From the NCBI GenBank assembly GCA_022414725.1, contig CM039462.1:38925186-38989185 (forward strand): DNA of 64,000 nt, written 5' to 3'. Within the stretch, counting starts at the first letter, position 1; the number at the start of each line of letters is the position of its first letter. The translations under genes and the position numbers were made by a program. A model generated the notes under the pieces. That model ran no database searches. It was not told the DNA's origin and saw only the letters and a list, made by a program, of their open reading frames with translations. Shown piece after piece: positions 9,920 through 18,026 of the stretch. The DNA is from Microglena sp. YARC. Lineage: Eukaryota > Chlorophyta > Chlorophyceae > Chlamydomonadales > Chlamydomonadaceae.

Positions 9920-10205
9920 ATCCTAGAACCTATGAATTTCTTATACACATACGGGGGTCCGGGGGATGCTTTCCTTTTACGAACAGGGATTTTCTGTTCG
10001 AACTGCCTTCAGGATGATGCCCACAATGTCTCTGTCGCAGGTGAATTGACAGTTCTTGCAGGTGTATGTCTCTCCACACTTGTTTAAGAAACCGCACATA
10101 ATCATCAACCAGTAATAAAGTCTTGCTTCTTACGATGACTGAGTGAAACCATGGTGCAAATGCGGGTCTCACAGCAGCTGCATCGTTGAGATGTTCTGAA
10201 CTCAT
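9920..10205 (-). pseudogene. Fanzor (eukaryotic TnpB-like) C-terminal remnant
   Basis: Minus-strand reading gives the zinc-ribbon and RuvC-III region of TnpB/Fanzor proteins: CGFLNKCGETYTCKNC, followed by FTCDRDIVG. The C-x-x-C pair, the spacing and the R-D with its catalytic Asp match the OrfB zinc-ribbon signature. The N-terminal nuclease parts are absent here, and a stop and a frame change lie just upstream of the ribbon. In copy 1 the sequence diverges straight after DIVG because a short GCAGCTG-containing stretch is missing; copy 2 (59302-59656) keeps the expected GAAGIFL. A dead fragment, not an active RNA-guided nuclease. Confidence 0.6.
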
Positions 10206-10324
10206 CGACGTCCTCCATGTCGTACATTTATTTCAATCTGATATATACTGTTCCGCCGACTGTAGAACCTCTGAGTATCGCTTGGTTGGTTGACATCGAC
10301 AAGAGAGGTGGCGAAGCCCCCGTA

Positions 10325-10440
10325 CCACATGCTGTACATGCGATACATGCGGTTCATGCGGTTCATGAGGTACATGCGGTTCATGCGGTTCATGATGTAC
10401 ATGCGGTTCATGAGGTACATGCGGTACATGCGGTACACGT
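10325..10440. repeat. 9-bp minisatellite (CATGCGGTT/CATGCGGTA)
   Basis: Tandem 9-bp units, CATGCGGTT, CATGAGGTA, CATGATGTA and relatives, with no frame disruption in any of several frames, giving His-Ala-Val or Met-Tyr-Arg/Asn-Arg repeats. It lies upstream of the zinc-finger gene. Copy 2 (59795-59945) has more units, so the array length varies. Whether it is translated is unclear. The stretch 10206-10324 also holds a family C end (ACTGTTCCGCCGACTGTA, 10249-10265). Confidence 0.7.
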
Positions 10441-10536
10441 TTGCGTCTATATAGATCGACTAGCTTGTATACACATTCACTGTAGATCGGCTCGCTTGTG
10501 TACACATCCACTTTCTCGAACACCGAATAACAAACA

Positions 10537-12235
10537 ATGACCTCTACGTCCACTGTGCACTATTGCGTGTACTGCAACGTCGATATCGACCCTAACGTCG
10601 ATTACGTCTCTGAGCTCTCGTGCACATACAATGGATGTGGGCGAATGACATACCACAAGGTAAGTTCGAGACGAATGATTACATTTGCATGCGGGCCTTA
10701 GAAATGCCATTATTACAGTCGGCGGAACAATTAAATGAAACATCCAAATAAAGTGTACGAGTGGATGGTCCTAAAAAATCGATTTCTTGCGCAACAAGTA
10801 AAGACATGGGACTTCCGGTGTATTCCGTCGAATGTAGCCCCTCAGTCCGGTTGGTCGTAAAAAATTTAAAACTTCCTAACACGTAACAACATGTCTGATC
10901 GCATTACATCCAGAGAAAACGAATCGCTTTCAAATGTTGACGCATTTGTGGTCAGAGATGTCTTAACACCAAACGAATGCTCTGAATGGATAAAACTTGC
11001 AGAACAAAAAGGGTTCCAAAGGCCATGTGTAGGAGGAGATATGTTTGCAGGCAAAAGGAAACGTGTTACATTAACAAGCGAAGAACTATCAGCACGAGTA
11101 TGGGATAAAATTAGCACATTCATTCCCGCAAGGGTTCATGACGAGAAAGAATACTCATCATTCTCCTTTTCTGGACCTGCAAATAACATACGTAGTGGTG
11201 GTTATTTTCCAACACATGTTAACCCGTTTTTCCGTTTCTCAAAGTATGAGCCGGGAGATGAATTTTCCATCCACACCGACACGTGTTATGCACGTGATGA
11301 ATGTGAGACTGGGCTTTGCACCATCTTGTTGTACCTGAACGATAATATGCAAGGGGGTGAGACAGTCATACTTCCGAATTGGGAATGGAACGAAAAGATC
11401 ACCATCACTCCAGAACCGGGTCTCGCACTTGTATTTTACCACATGCTACCACATGCCGGACTAGAAGTTATTTCGGGGTGCAAATATATAATACGTAGCG
11501 ATGTCATGTACCGTCGCGTCTGCAATATTCCCTTGTTGCAAGCATCGAACGTTTTTGAATAGGACGCGCCCCCCTTTGCAATAAAAAATGTCCAGTAATT
11601 TTGACTGTATGTACTGACATGTTTTTTTCTCGATCGTGCAGAGCTGCGTCGACACCCATCTGCGCAGGATCAAGCACAACCCCGGGCAGTTTTCAGGGTT
11701 CCAATGCCCCAGAGGAAACGGGAAGGGGGTATTACCCAATGAAGCGCCATGTGTAGGACGCATCAAGAACACTCACAGGTACCTGCCTCGCAACCAGAAG
11801 AAGAAGATGATGAAGAAGATGAAAGTAGATTCCCCCACTTTCCCTTATGCCCAGCCAATCCCCATCAGCGTTTCCAATACTGTCATAGAGGCCTACTCGC
11901 CACCAAAGGTCACCGAAGTCTCCATCATGGACTTCATCTCCATCAAGCCGCAAAGGACGATGAGCAAGCGTGGATTCTCAAAGCAACTCCATGTGTATCC
12001 TGTTGTAGAACAACAGAAGCCTTTGTACGAAGAGTTCCCGCCCTTGCCAACGTATCATGCTAGCAGGTCCCTGACGCCCACTGAGCCCCCCATGGGAATG
12101 TGTGCAACCGAAGATGAAGAGATGTGTGCAACCGAAGATGAAGAGATGTGTGCAACCGAAGATGAAGATATGTGTGCAGTAGATGTGCACGAACTGATTG
12201 TGTTGTGCTGCCCAGATCTGATTATGTGCTCGTAA
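10537..12235 (+). CDS. Zinc-finger protein, two exons (10537-10659 and 11642-12235)
   Basis: Exon 1 (41 codons) starts MTSTSTVHYC and carries a Cys cluster (CVYC, then CTYNGCGRMTYHK). Exon 2 opens directly in phase with SCVDTHLRRIKH and FQCPRG, which supplies the H-x-x-C and last Cys expected of a RING/PHD-like finger only when the exons are joined. Downstream there is a basic patch (NQKKKMMKKMK), a Pro-rich region, three copies of the 8-residue unit CATEDEEM, and a hydrophobic C-terminus (ELIVLCC). Predicted length is 238 residues. The splice signals are strong (see intron). The same structure is kept in copy 2 at 60043-61989. Function is unknown; a ubiquitin-ligase or DNA/RNA-binding role is possible. 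Confidence 0.65.
10716..11607. mobile_element. TA-flanked family C element carrying a dioxygenase gene
   Basis: The left end is TA|CAGTCGGCGGAACAATTAAA (TA 10714-10715). The right end is GACTG|TA (TA 11608-11609), eroded here, but in copy 2 it is complete (ACTGTTCCGTTGACTG before TA at 61362-61363). The inside holds a further family C end facing inward (GTATTCCGTCGAATGTA, 10829-10845) and the full 2OG-Fe(II) oxygenase gene. The boundaries coincide with the only TA-flanked family C ends in the intron. Copy 2's version is about 250 bp longer. Either a cargo-carrying transposon or two nearby MITEs that captured a gene between them. Confidence 0.5.
10891..11562 (+). CDS. Prolyl-4-hydroxylase-like 2OG-Fe(II) oxygenase
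   Basis: 223 residues. 2-oxoglutarate/iron-dependent dioxygenase fold of the prolyl-4-hydroxylase alpha type: an N-terminal NECSEWIKLAEQKGF segment, then YEPGDEFSIHTDTCYA with the first His and Asp of the iron-binding triad, LYLNDNMQGGETVILP, and MLPHAGLEVISGCKYIIRSD with the distal His and the Lys/Arg that bind 2-oxoglutarate. All triad residues are present. Such enzymes hydroxylate proline in proteins and also occur in giant viruses. The gene has its own ATG and stop and lies whole inside the intron of the zinc-finger gene, same strand. Copy 2 (60397-61067) has two extra bases near 60915 and so ends early. Confidence 0.85.
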   Translation: MSDRITSRENESLSNVDAFVVRDVLTPNECSEWIKLAEQKGFQRPCVGGDMFAGKRKRVTLTSEELSARVWDKISTFIPARVHDEKEYSSFSFSGPANNIRSGGYFPTHVNPFFRFSKYEPGDEFSIHTDTCYARDECETGLCTILLYLNDNMQGGETVILPNWEWNEKITITPEPGLALVFYHMLPHAGLEVISGCKYIIRSDVMYRRVCNIPLLQASNVFE

Positions 12236-12282
12236 AGTCCCGATCTAAAAACATTGAGAATATGTGTTCATTTGATCGTGGG

Positions 12283-12375
12283 GACATTTCAGGGCAGGGC
12301 ATTGAATGTTCCTGCCGTGTGTTCCTGCTTCCCGGCGGATTTTGATTGGTTGCAGACCATAGTCTGCAGCGGAAT
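12283..12375. repeat. MITE family A fragment
   Basis: GTGTTCCTGCTTCCCGGCGG then ATTTTGATTGGTTGCAGACC resembles the left half of family A (GGGCGTTCCTGCCTCCCGG, GGTTGCGAAACATGG). There is no right end. The same fragment lies at 62036-62113, where it is interrupted by a family C end. Confidence 0.45.
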
Positions 12376-12403
12376 TGTGTACATGTGTACAACAATCGAC
12401 CGT

Positions 12404-12480
12404 CTGTCCAAGTTGTACATAGAGAATTGTAATTGATTCAATATACTGTAACATTATTGACCGGTCTGACTGTAACATTT
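12404..12480. repeat. Repeat family D copy
   Basis: The motifs AGTTGTACATAGAGAATTG and CAATATACTGTAACATTATT with ACCGGTCTGACTGTAACA recur in reverse orientation at 49707-49795 next to a transposase fragment. Shorter matches (CTGTAACATTATTG) occur at 13073 and 48952. Probably the end of another TA-target DNA transposon family. Confidence 0.5.
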
Positions 12481-12539
12481 GTGGGACGTGCCGTATAAGG
12501 AAATTCACAATGAATGAATGAAGATGTAAAGATGGCATG

Positions 12540-13090
12540 TCCCAAATGCAACTAAACCCTCGTCACGCAAGACCGGAGTGGCAAATTGTCGATGTACGAG
12601 CGAATGTGAAATTATGTCTCGAGGCGCTTGAATTTTTGCAACAAAGTAAGGCCATGTCGATAAGGCACATCATGGGATGACAGTGGTGTGTGCAGTGAGA
12701 AAAATTACCCATTAACCATGTCCAAATGACCACCAGTTCCAGCGTTGTGTCCAATACCCCGTACTCTCTGGTGTCCAACTAAAACTCTTAACTACGTTTT
12801 TTATCTCAGAGATGTCTGTGAAAGGCGTGTGTCACGATGATGATGCTTCTCGCGTTCGTTCTGCATTTTGGGGGGCCTTGGAGTGAGACAGTGTCCCGCC
12901 TTTTTCGCAGAGGTGTACCACAATTATTTGAGAACAACTGTATTACAAACAATGGGCGTTCCTCAGACTCTCCTCAAAAAATATTTGTAGTGAACCACGG
13001 ACATGTATCTGGTTTCAGGGGATATCATTCAAATTATCCAGATAGAGTGTCCAAAATTATTTGAGAACAAACTGTAACATTATTGACCCC
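12540..13090. other. Non-coding stretch with transposon ends
   Basis: No supportable gene. It contains two mariner-type ends, TTATTTGAGAACAACTGTA (12923-12941) and TTATTTGAGAACAAACTGTA (13058-13077). The second is shared with copy 2 (63468-63487), where it borders a Fanzor fragment. Segments such as GATGACAGTGGTGTGTGCAG (12676-12695) also occur at 63164. This looks like the wreck of a Fanzor/mariner element. Confidence 0.45.
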
Positions 13091-13098
13091 TCCATTGG

Positions 13099-13848
13099 TC
13101 ACGACGCTGAGAGCACAGCTGCAGCAGCGTCTGCCTCTGCTTCCACTTTGTTGTTACCAGACCCCGTACCGAGGATGACACCGTAGATGTCCCGGATGGT
13201 CGTAGTAGTGACGCGCGTTGTTGCGTTGCTATTCTCAGAAACGGTCTGGAATGTCGGAATGTAACCATACTTCTGGCGGTAAAAGGTGTTAAGGTCGTGC
13301 TTCGCGCTGCGTTTGTTGATGATAACCTCTGCGAAATCCACGTACTTCTCAATGAAGCCTACGAGCCACGCACTCACGACGTCGAACCCCATATCCAAAA
13401 ACATCGCGCCAAGAAATGCCTCGAACACGTCCTCCAGGACCTTCTTGTCAGTAGTCGTCTCTTTGTCAGCAATAATGTGTTCAGAGGGCGGTTTGAACCT
13501 GGCCACGATCCTACGAACGAATTCACCGAATGGAGTGTGATTCGCCGCGAGTCGCGAAAGCATCGCGCCGCTAACCAACTTGGAGCGGACGCTCGTCAGG
13601 AACCCCTCGTCCTCCGAGGGGTAGCGAATGTACAAGTAAGACGTGATAACTGCACTAAGCACCGAATCTCCGAGAAACTCTAGACGCTCATAGCAAGTGT
13701 GGCGGTTCACCCAACGGGGTGTGAATGCGGCAACGAACACAGACATATCTTGTACGTTCTTGCGCACAACACCAGGAGGAACGTGCATGCTCACGATAGT
13801 CTCGATCTCAGACGAAGATATCACGGATTGTTGTTCCGGCTTCTTCAT
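13099..13848 (-). CDS. Ribonuclease III
   Basis: 249 residues from the ATG at 13848 (MKKPEQQ); the open frame extends further upstream but with composition unlike the family. The class I RNase III signature is YERLEFLGDSVLSA, with the metal-binding Glu and Asp, and VLEDVFEAFLGAMFLDMG holds the second Asp/Glu pair. The C-terminal 75 residues have the shape of a double-stranded RNA-binding domain (LNTFYRQKYGYIPTFQTVSE, GVILGTGSGNNKVEAEADAA). It cleaves double-stranded RNA, and could act in viral RNA maturation or against host RNA interference. Divergent from the metacaspase gene. The second copy at 63491-64000 is cut by the window end. Confidence 0.9.
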   Translation of the reverse strand: MKKPEQQSVISSSEIETIVSMHVPPGVVRKNVQDMSVFVAAFTPRWVNRHTCYERLEFLGDSVLSAVITSYLYIRYPSEDEGFLTSVRSKLVSGAMLSRLAANHTPFGEFVRRIVARFKPPSEHIIADKETTTDKKVLEDVFEAFLGAMFLDMGFDVVSAWLVGFIEKYVDFAEVIINKRSAKHDLNTFYRQKYGYIPTFQTVSENSNATTRVTTTTIRDIYGVILGTGSGNNKVEAEADAAAAVLSAS

Positions 13849-14031
13849 TATATTTCCAGATTTGTTAGACAAATTTGCGAACCAATGGGTTTTCCCTCGT
13901 TTCTCTTTACACTGTATTCTCAACAACATACACATGTTGTGTGTGTTAGTGTTGTCAACAAGATTTGAGTGAAGACACATGTCATTTTGTTCTCATGTTA
14001 ATGTACGAACACGGACACACAACACAACACA

Positions 14032-14808
14032 ATGAATCGAAGAGCTTTACTGTTTGGATTGAACTACGAAGGAACGACCGCATCCCTGAAAGGATGCGAG
14101 AACGATGCGCACAACATGGCGGAGTTCCTCATGCGTCAACACAAGTTCAAGTGCGACGTCCGGATCGGTGCAGCCGCGACTACCGCATCTGCCATACTGG
14201 ACGCGCTAGTCGACCTTGCAACAGACTCCTACGACGAGGCTCTTGACACCGTCTGGATCCATTACTCCGGTCACGGCACAAACATCGCCGGGTTCTCAGA
14301 CAACGAGCTCGACGGATTCGACGAGTGTCTCGTCCCAAGCGATTTCCGCCTGATTCCAGACGACTACATCTCAAAAGTCCTTTACTACTTCAATCCACGT
14401 ACGAGTATCGTTTTCGTGGCCGACTGCTGTCACTCAGGAACCATCTCCGACCTCCCGTTCACGTGGACAGACTTGATCAACGAGAGGAGTGCGCCGCTTG
14501 TGGAGAACAAGAACAATAATGAACATGGAAGAGGGCGAAGGATCCTCGCCATAAGCGGATGTCGAGACGACCATACGTCCGCAGATGCCCTCTTGCAGGA
14601 CCCCATGGATATATGTAGCACGAGCAAGGAGTACTCAGGAGCTATGACGACATACTTGCTACAAGCGTTGAAAAAGGATCCAACGCTGTACAACAACGTG
14701 TTTAAACTTGTGCGCACCATGGGCGATCATCTAGAGAGGGACGGATTCTCCCAGCACCCGCGACTCGCATCATGTCACGACATACGCGCATCGCCCACAT
14801 TGTTCTGA
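14032..14808 (+). CDS. Metacaspase (caspase-like cysteine protease)
   Basis: 258 residues, type I metacaspase p20-like fold: start NRRALLFGLNYEGTTASLKG, GCENDAHNMAEFL, then the catalytic His in IHYSGHG and the catalytic Cys in VADCCHSG. Downstream is ISGCRDDHTSADA, as in the family. Metacaspases cut after Arg/Lys and take part in programmed cell death and stress in plants, fungi and protists. A viral copy may tune host cell death. There is no N-terminal prodomain, so it begins at the core. Intact frame; the stop abuts that of the convergent membrane protein gene. Confidence 0.9.
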   Translation: MNRRALLFGLNYEGTTASLKGCENDAHNMAEFLMRQHKFKCDVRIGAAATTASAILDALVDLATDSYDEALDTVWIHYSGHGTNIAGFSDNELDGFDECLVPSDFRLIPDDYISKVLYYFNPRTSIVFVADCCHSGTISDLPFTWTDLINERSAPLVENKNNNEHGRGRRILAISGCRDDHTSADALLQDPMDICSTSKEYSGAMTTYLLQALKKDPTLYNNVFKLVRTMGDHLERDGFSQHPRLASCHDIRASPTLF

Positions 14809-15261
14809 TTAAGAAGTCACCTGGTCGACGTGACCATAGCGAGATGGGAACAACGCCTTCCACACTATGTCTGCTATTGTACGCATTCCAATGCTCAGCG
14901 GCGTGTTCTGGTGTGGAACACCACCGTACGAATGTTGTTGCGCGCCCAAGAAGGAAGAGGTTGCCCCAGCGTTATCACCAGTGGATATGGCAAACCCGCA
15001 ATGGAGAACGCTGTCCATGACATGCTTCACGACATGGTTGCCAGCCGTCTCCACGATCGAGAGGATGCTCGTCACGTGCATGCAAATAGGCGATTGATTG
15101 AAGAAAATGATCCGAATCAAGTCGCTCCGACAGTACCGGTAGTACTGAAGCTGTAACAAGCGGTGCGCAAAGTACATGACCATAGCGATGATGACAGTCG
15201 ATGCAATCGAGTGAGCGGAGTGAATAAGACGACTAATAAGCGTGCTAACATATTTTTTCAT
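14809..15261 (-). CDS. Unknown membrane protein
   Basis: About 150 residues if the start is MKKYVSTLISRL (15261); a longer frame to 15321 adds a hydrophobic N-terminus (VLYRRVLFIFLFVSW) that could be a signal or extra membrane segment. One clear membrane helix (STVIIAMVMYFAHRLLQL) is followed by a soluble part with VETAGNHVVKHVMDSVLHC and a Ser/Gly-rich C-terminus. No family is recognised. It ends one base after the metacaspase stop, convergent, a compact arrangement typical of giant viruses. Confidence 0.5.
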   Translation of the reverse strand: MKKYVSTLISRLIHSAHSIASTVIIAMVMYFAHRLLQLQYYRYCRSDLIRIIFFNQSPICMHVTSILSIVETAGNHVVKHVMDSVLHCGFAISTGDNAGATSSFLGAQQHSYGGVPHQNTPLSIGMRTIADIVWKALFPSRYGHVDQVTS

Positions 15262-15419
15262 CCAAGATACAAACAAAAAAATAAACAACACACGACGATA
15301 CAACACAGGGAGAATGAACAAAGAGATACAATCCAGATTGCAAAATCAGGCTTTACACTCTATCTTCTGCAATGAAAATTTTGAATTTTTGAATTTTACA
15401 TGTACGAGTCTTGCGTTCA

Positions 15420-15466
15420 ACTGTATTTTGTATGAAGGCGGAGTGCTGTATCGTTGCCGCCACCAG
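15420..15466. repeat. Fragment similar to part of the SAP-protein gene
   Basis: CTGTATTTTGTATGAAGGCG and ATCGTTGCCGCC resemble the SAP-protein gene at about 17770-17810 (CTGTATTTTGTCTGAAGTCG, ATCGTTGCCGCC). The fragment abuts the left end of MITE family A copy 3, so a scrap of the gene may have been copied here. Confidence 0.4.
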
Positions 15467-15472
15467 GACAGA

Positions 15473-15636
15473 ATGGGCTTTTCTGCCTCCCGTAGGATTT
15501 TGACTGGTTGCGAAACATGGTCTTGAGCGGATTTGTGATTCCTCTGTGCTGATATCTCAGGCTAGCGAGTCGTCCCGGAGGCTCAAAATTATGAGTAGAA
15601 ATTTCAAAAAAACTGCCGGTAGGCAGGAACGCCCAT
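15473..15636. repeat. MITE family A, copy 3
   Basis: The left end is ATGGGCTTTTCTGCCTCCCG; the complement of the right end is ATGGGCGTTCCTGCCTACCG, followed by TA. The interior carries GGTTGCGAAACATGG, TGATATCTCAGGCTAGCGAG and GAGTAGAAATTTCAAAAAAA, as in copy 1. It ends 13 bases from the stop of the MscL-like gene, so it may supply that transcript's 3' end. Confidence 0.75.
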
Positions 15637-15649
15637 TATATAGATGGTT

Positions 15650-16252
15650 TTAAACAAGCATGTACGACCCATCATCCCAATATTGAGACTGTTTACGTTG
15701 TTCTTCTTGTTTTTGTTTTTGTTGTGTCTTCTTGCTGAGGTCATCGTGCATTTCTTGTCGTATAATATCTTCGACCGGTTTGTCATCTTTCTTTGACATT
15801 TCAAGGATTTCGTCAACCTTATTTTCCTCATTTTTGATGTTTTCTACTTTCTTTGAAATGGTATCGTTTCTCTTGGCCTCCACCTTGGCTTTGACGAATT
15901 CTGTCTTGTGGTCTTCGGATATCGTCGTGACCATACCGAATATAGACTTGTTCAAAAAGTATTCAAGCAGGACAAAGCAAAGCAGTATAGTGAGCATCCA
16001 CATGATCAACGTCCCCAGGATACCGAATATGATCGAGATGATCTTCACACCGAGGGCTTTTCTCACGAGGGAAATATTGTTTATGAAATCGAACAATGGG
16101 ATGATAATGGAGTTGAGCAGTTTCTTTACTGCGTCGTTGGTAGCCACGGCGATAGAGAATCCGGCGGCAGCGACGATGATCTTGTTGCTGAAAATGAACT
16201 TCTGGAGGTCGAAGTAAACCTTAATGAAAACATTCCTCTGTGCTTCGCTCAT
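15650..16252 (-). CDS. MscL-like mechanosensitive channel family membrane protein
   Basis: 200 residues from MSEAQRN (16252). The N-terminal half has FDLQKFIFSNKIIVAAAGFS and NDAVKKLLNSIIIPLF, close to the first helix of large-conductance mechanosensitive channels (F-x-x-F-x-x-N-x-I-x-x-A-x-G, then a polar helix ending in I-I-P-L). A second membrane segment is IFGILGTLIMWMLTILLCFVL. The C-terminal 80 residues are a charged, Lys/Glu/Gln-rich coiled-coil-like tail, longer than in bacterial MscL. It would sit in a virion or host membrane and respond to tension. The assignment rests on pattern and helix order, not on a full-length match. Confidence 0.55.
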   Translation of the reverse strand: MSEAQRNVFIKVYFDLQKFIFSNKIIVAAAGFSIAVATNDAVKKLLNSIIIPLFDFINNISLVRKALGVKIISIIFGILGTLIMWMLTILLCFVLLEYFLNKSIFGMVTTISEDHKTEFVKAKVEAKRNDTISKKVENIKNEENKVDEILEMSKKDDKPVEDIIRQEMHDDLSKKTQQKQKQEEQRKQSQYWDDGSYMLV

Positions 16253-16344
16253 CGTGCACTCATGATTTTCAAGCATTGCTTGCCTTTATTACACATTGAC
16301 CCCTCATTGACGGGGCTTGCCGACGACATTGGCCTTGACAGTAT

Positions 16345-16529
16345 TTAAAAGTAAGACCTTGTTGTTGATGAACAGGTACCCAAGTAGTTCGATGTGATCA
16401 TCTCGGTCAGGTGGGCCTTGAGCTCCGCAGGGACAGGTGTCTGAAACGCGCAAACGAGGCAACTGTTGCAACCTTCTTGAACTCGTCTTTGACGACCAAG
16501 GGAAACGTCGCTGTGAACGTGAATGGCAT
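16345..16529 (-). CDS. Small unknown protein, one frameshift
   Basis: About 61 residues starting MPFTFTATFPLVVKDEFKKV. The sequence is continued in another frame by QTPVPAELKAHLTEMITSNY up to a stop at 16345; the frame change is near 16445. The two halves together look like one small soluble protein. No family is recognised. It lies head-to-head with the F-box/SAP gene, and the region between (16530-16644) is AT-rich and holds the promoters. Confidence 0.4.
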
Positions 16530-16644
16530 TTTGTGGTATACAATTTTTATAAAAATGTCACACAACATGTCCAAGTCTTAAGTATAAAGTGTAGTTGAAC
16601 ACGTTATACACATAGAACACGTTTTGATTCCATGTTAACAAAAC

Positions 16645-17976
16645 ATGGAACTGCTCCCTGAAGGCCCCCTCTACATCATCGCGTCTCATATCTCAAAAAG
16701 CGATGCTAAGTACCGTCGCTTATGCGATGTCTCAAAGGACGCCGCGAGCCTCATGTTGGTGGGCAACTTAGCGTTCGCCGGGCTTAGTCTTGCTTTGCAA
16801 GAGAAGTTGGAGCCCGATGGACTCCTCGTGAACGATGCAGCGTTCGAGAGGATGCGTATTACCGATGAGGGTCTTACAGAGACAAGCAAGGTGAATGTGC
16901 TCAAGAAGGCGTGTCGCGATCGTGGCCTGAGGGTTTCCGGTGTCAAAGCCGCATTGTGGAGGAGGTTGAAAGAGGCTGAAGATGTCTCTCGACCCCCTCG
17001 CGGGTGCATCTTGTCTGCCAAATTCCGTTCCGAAATGAGGGCTATGCGCTACGCTCGCATCTGTGTGTCGAAGGCCAAGTCTGAGTATCGCGTAACCGAG
17101 AGGGACCTCTCGACGCTGCGTTGCGAACTCGTGTACAAATCAACGACACCCAAGCTTCTTTACAGTGTCCGCGACGTGGCTCGTGTTGCGCTCGAGAAGC
17201 AGGAGACATCCCCACTAACTTCGAATGATCGAAGAGAGAATCGCGAGGTATTGTTGTCGAGTACATTGGCGGAGTTGTCCATTGTGGACTCGCGCGTGTT
17301 TTCAGAATTTTATTTTGCGGCGAGCATGGCCCGTGACGCTTACGTGAATTCCGGGAGAGGTGGGGGGGTCGCGAGGGCTACCGCGACCATCATTGGGGCG
17401 AGCAAACGCATGCTCACTCTCGAGCGCGCCTTGAAAGAGCGTGGGTGCAATCTTCGTACGGATTCGCGTTTGTGCTGCTCCTTCATTGACCTGGCCGTGG
17501 GAAACCCGGTGGACATCGCCAATTCGATGCACGAGATGCGGTTTTTATTCGACCACACCGAGTACAAGCTTATTCTGGACAACAAGTGGAGAGACGCCCT
17601 CTTAGAGATAGACTCCCGGGATGAAGATGAAGATGATGATGAAGACGATAAAGACGACTACATCGATCCTAATAAGATGTGTGAGTCTGCCAAATCGGAC
17701 GCCATCAAGCGGTGGGCCGAGATACACGACCCTGACGAGGTCCCTGACATGCCTGAAAGCCTGCGCGAAACTGTATTTTGTCTGAAGTCGGAGTGTATCG
17801 TTGCCGCCGCAAAGAAAGCGTGGCGTGCTCGACAGCCTCAAATTCCTTTCCGTGCCCTCGATTATCTGGAGAAGGAGTTCGAAAAGATCCAACGACGCAC
17901 TCGAGACGCAGAGTCCCTCGCAGCCCTGCAATCCACCCTTGAAGGTGCAGAGACGGTACTGTTTGCGCATGTGTAG
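16645..17976 (+). CDS. F-box-like and SAP-domain protein
   Basis: 443 residues, intact. The N-terminus LLPEGPLYIIASHISKSDAK with YRRLCDVSKDAASLM resembles an F-box, which recruits substrates to ubiquitin ligases. A SAP motif follows at about residues 90-115 (VLKKACRDRGLRVSGVKAAL, WRRLKEA), a short helix-linker-helix that binds AT-rich DNA. The remainder is helical, with a strongly acidic stretch (DSRDEDEDDDEDDKDD) near residue 330. The protein could bind viral DNA or target a nuclear factor for degradation. F-box is inferred from pattern; SAP is more secure. Confidence 0.65.
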   Translation: MELLPEGPLYIIASHISKSDAKYRRLCDVSKDAASLMLVGNLAFAGLSLALQEKLEPDGLLVNDAAFERMRITDEGLTETSKVNVLKKACRDRGLRVSGVKAALWRRLKEAEDVSRPPRGCILSAKFRSEMRAMRYARICVSKAKSEYRVTERDLSTLRCELVYKSTTPKLLYSVRDVARVALEKQETSPLTSNDRRENREVLLSSTLAELSIVDSRVFSEFYFAASMARDAYVNSGRGGGVARATATIIGASKRMLTLERALKERGCNLRTDSRLCCSFIDLAVGNPVDIANSMHEMRFLFDHTEYKLILDNKWRDALLEIDSRDEDEDDDEDDKDDYIDPNKMCESAKSDAIKRWAEIHDPDEVPDMPESLRETVFCLKSECIVAAAKKAWRARQPQIPFRALDYLEKEFEKIQRRTRDAESLAALQSTLEGAETVLFAHV

Positions 17977-18026
17977 GATTCGCGCAATGCAGAGTCATGA
18001 GGATTCGTGGAGGATCAAATTATCTA

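Larger units (their letters stand above)
10660..11641 (+). other. Spliceosomal-type intron, enlarged by a mobile element
   Basis: Starts AAG|GTAAGT (10660) and ends with a T7 tract, CTCGATCGTG, CAG (11641). A near-perfect branch-point sequence TACTGAC lies at 11612-11618, its A 24 nt from the 3' end. Phase 0. Removing the element at 10716-11607 and one TA leaves an intron of 88 nt, a normal size for a compact protist or viral intron. The element lies upstream of the branch point and so leaves every splice signal intact. Confidence 0.7.

Noticed and set aside
10217..10540. His-Ala-Val repeat protein from the 9-bp minisatellite
   Set aside because: A 9-bp array opens several frames at once on both strands; nothing tells which, if any, is translated.
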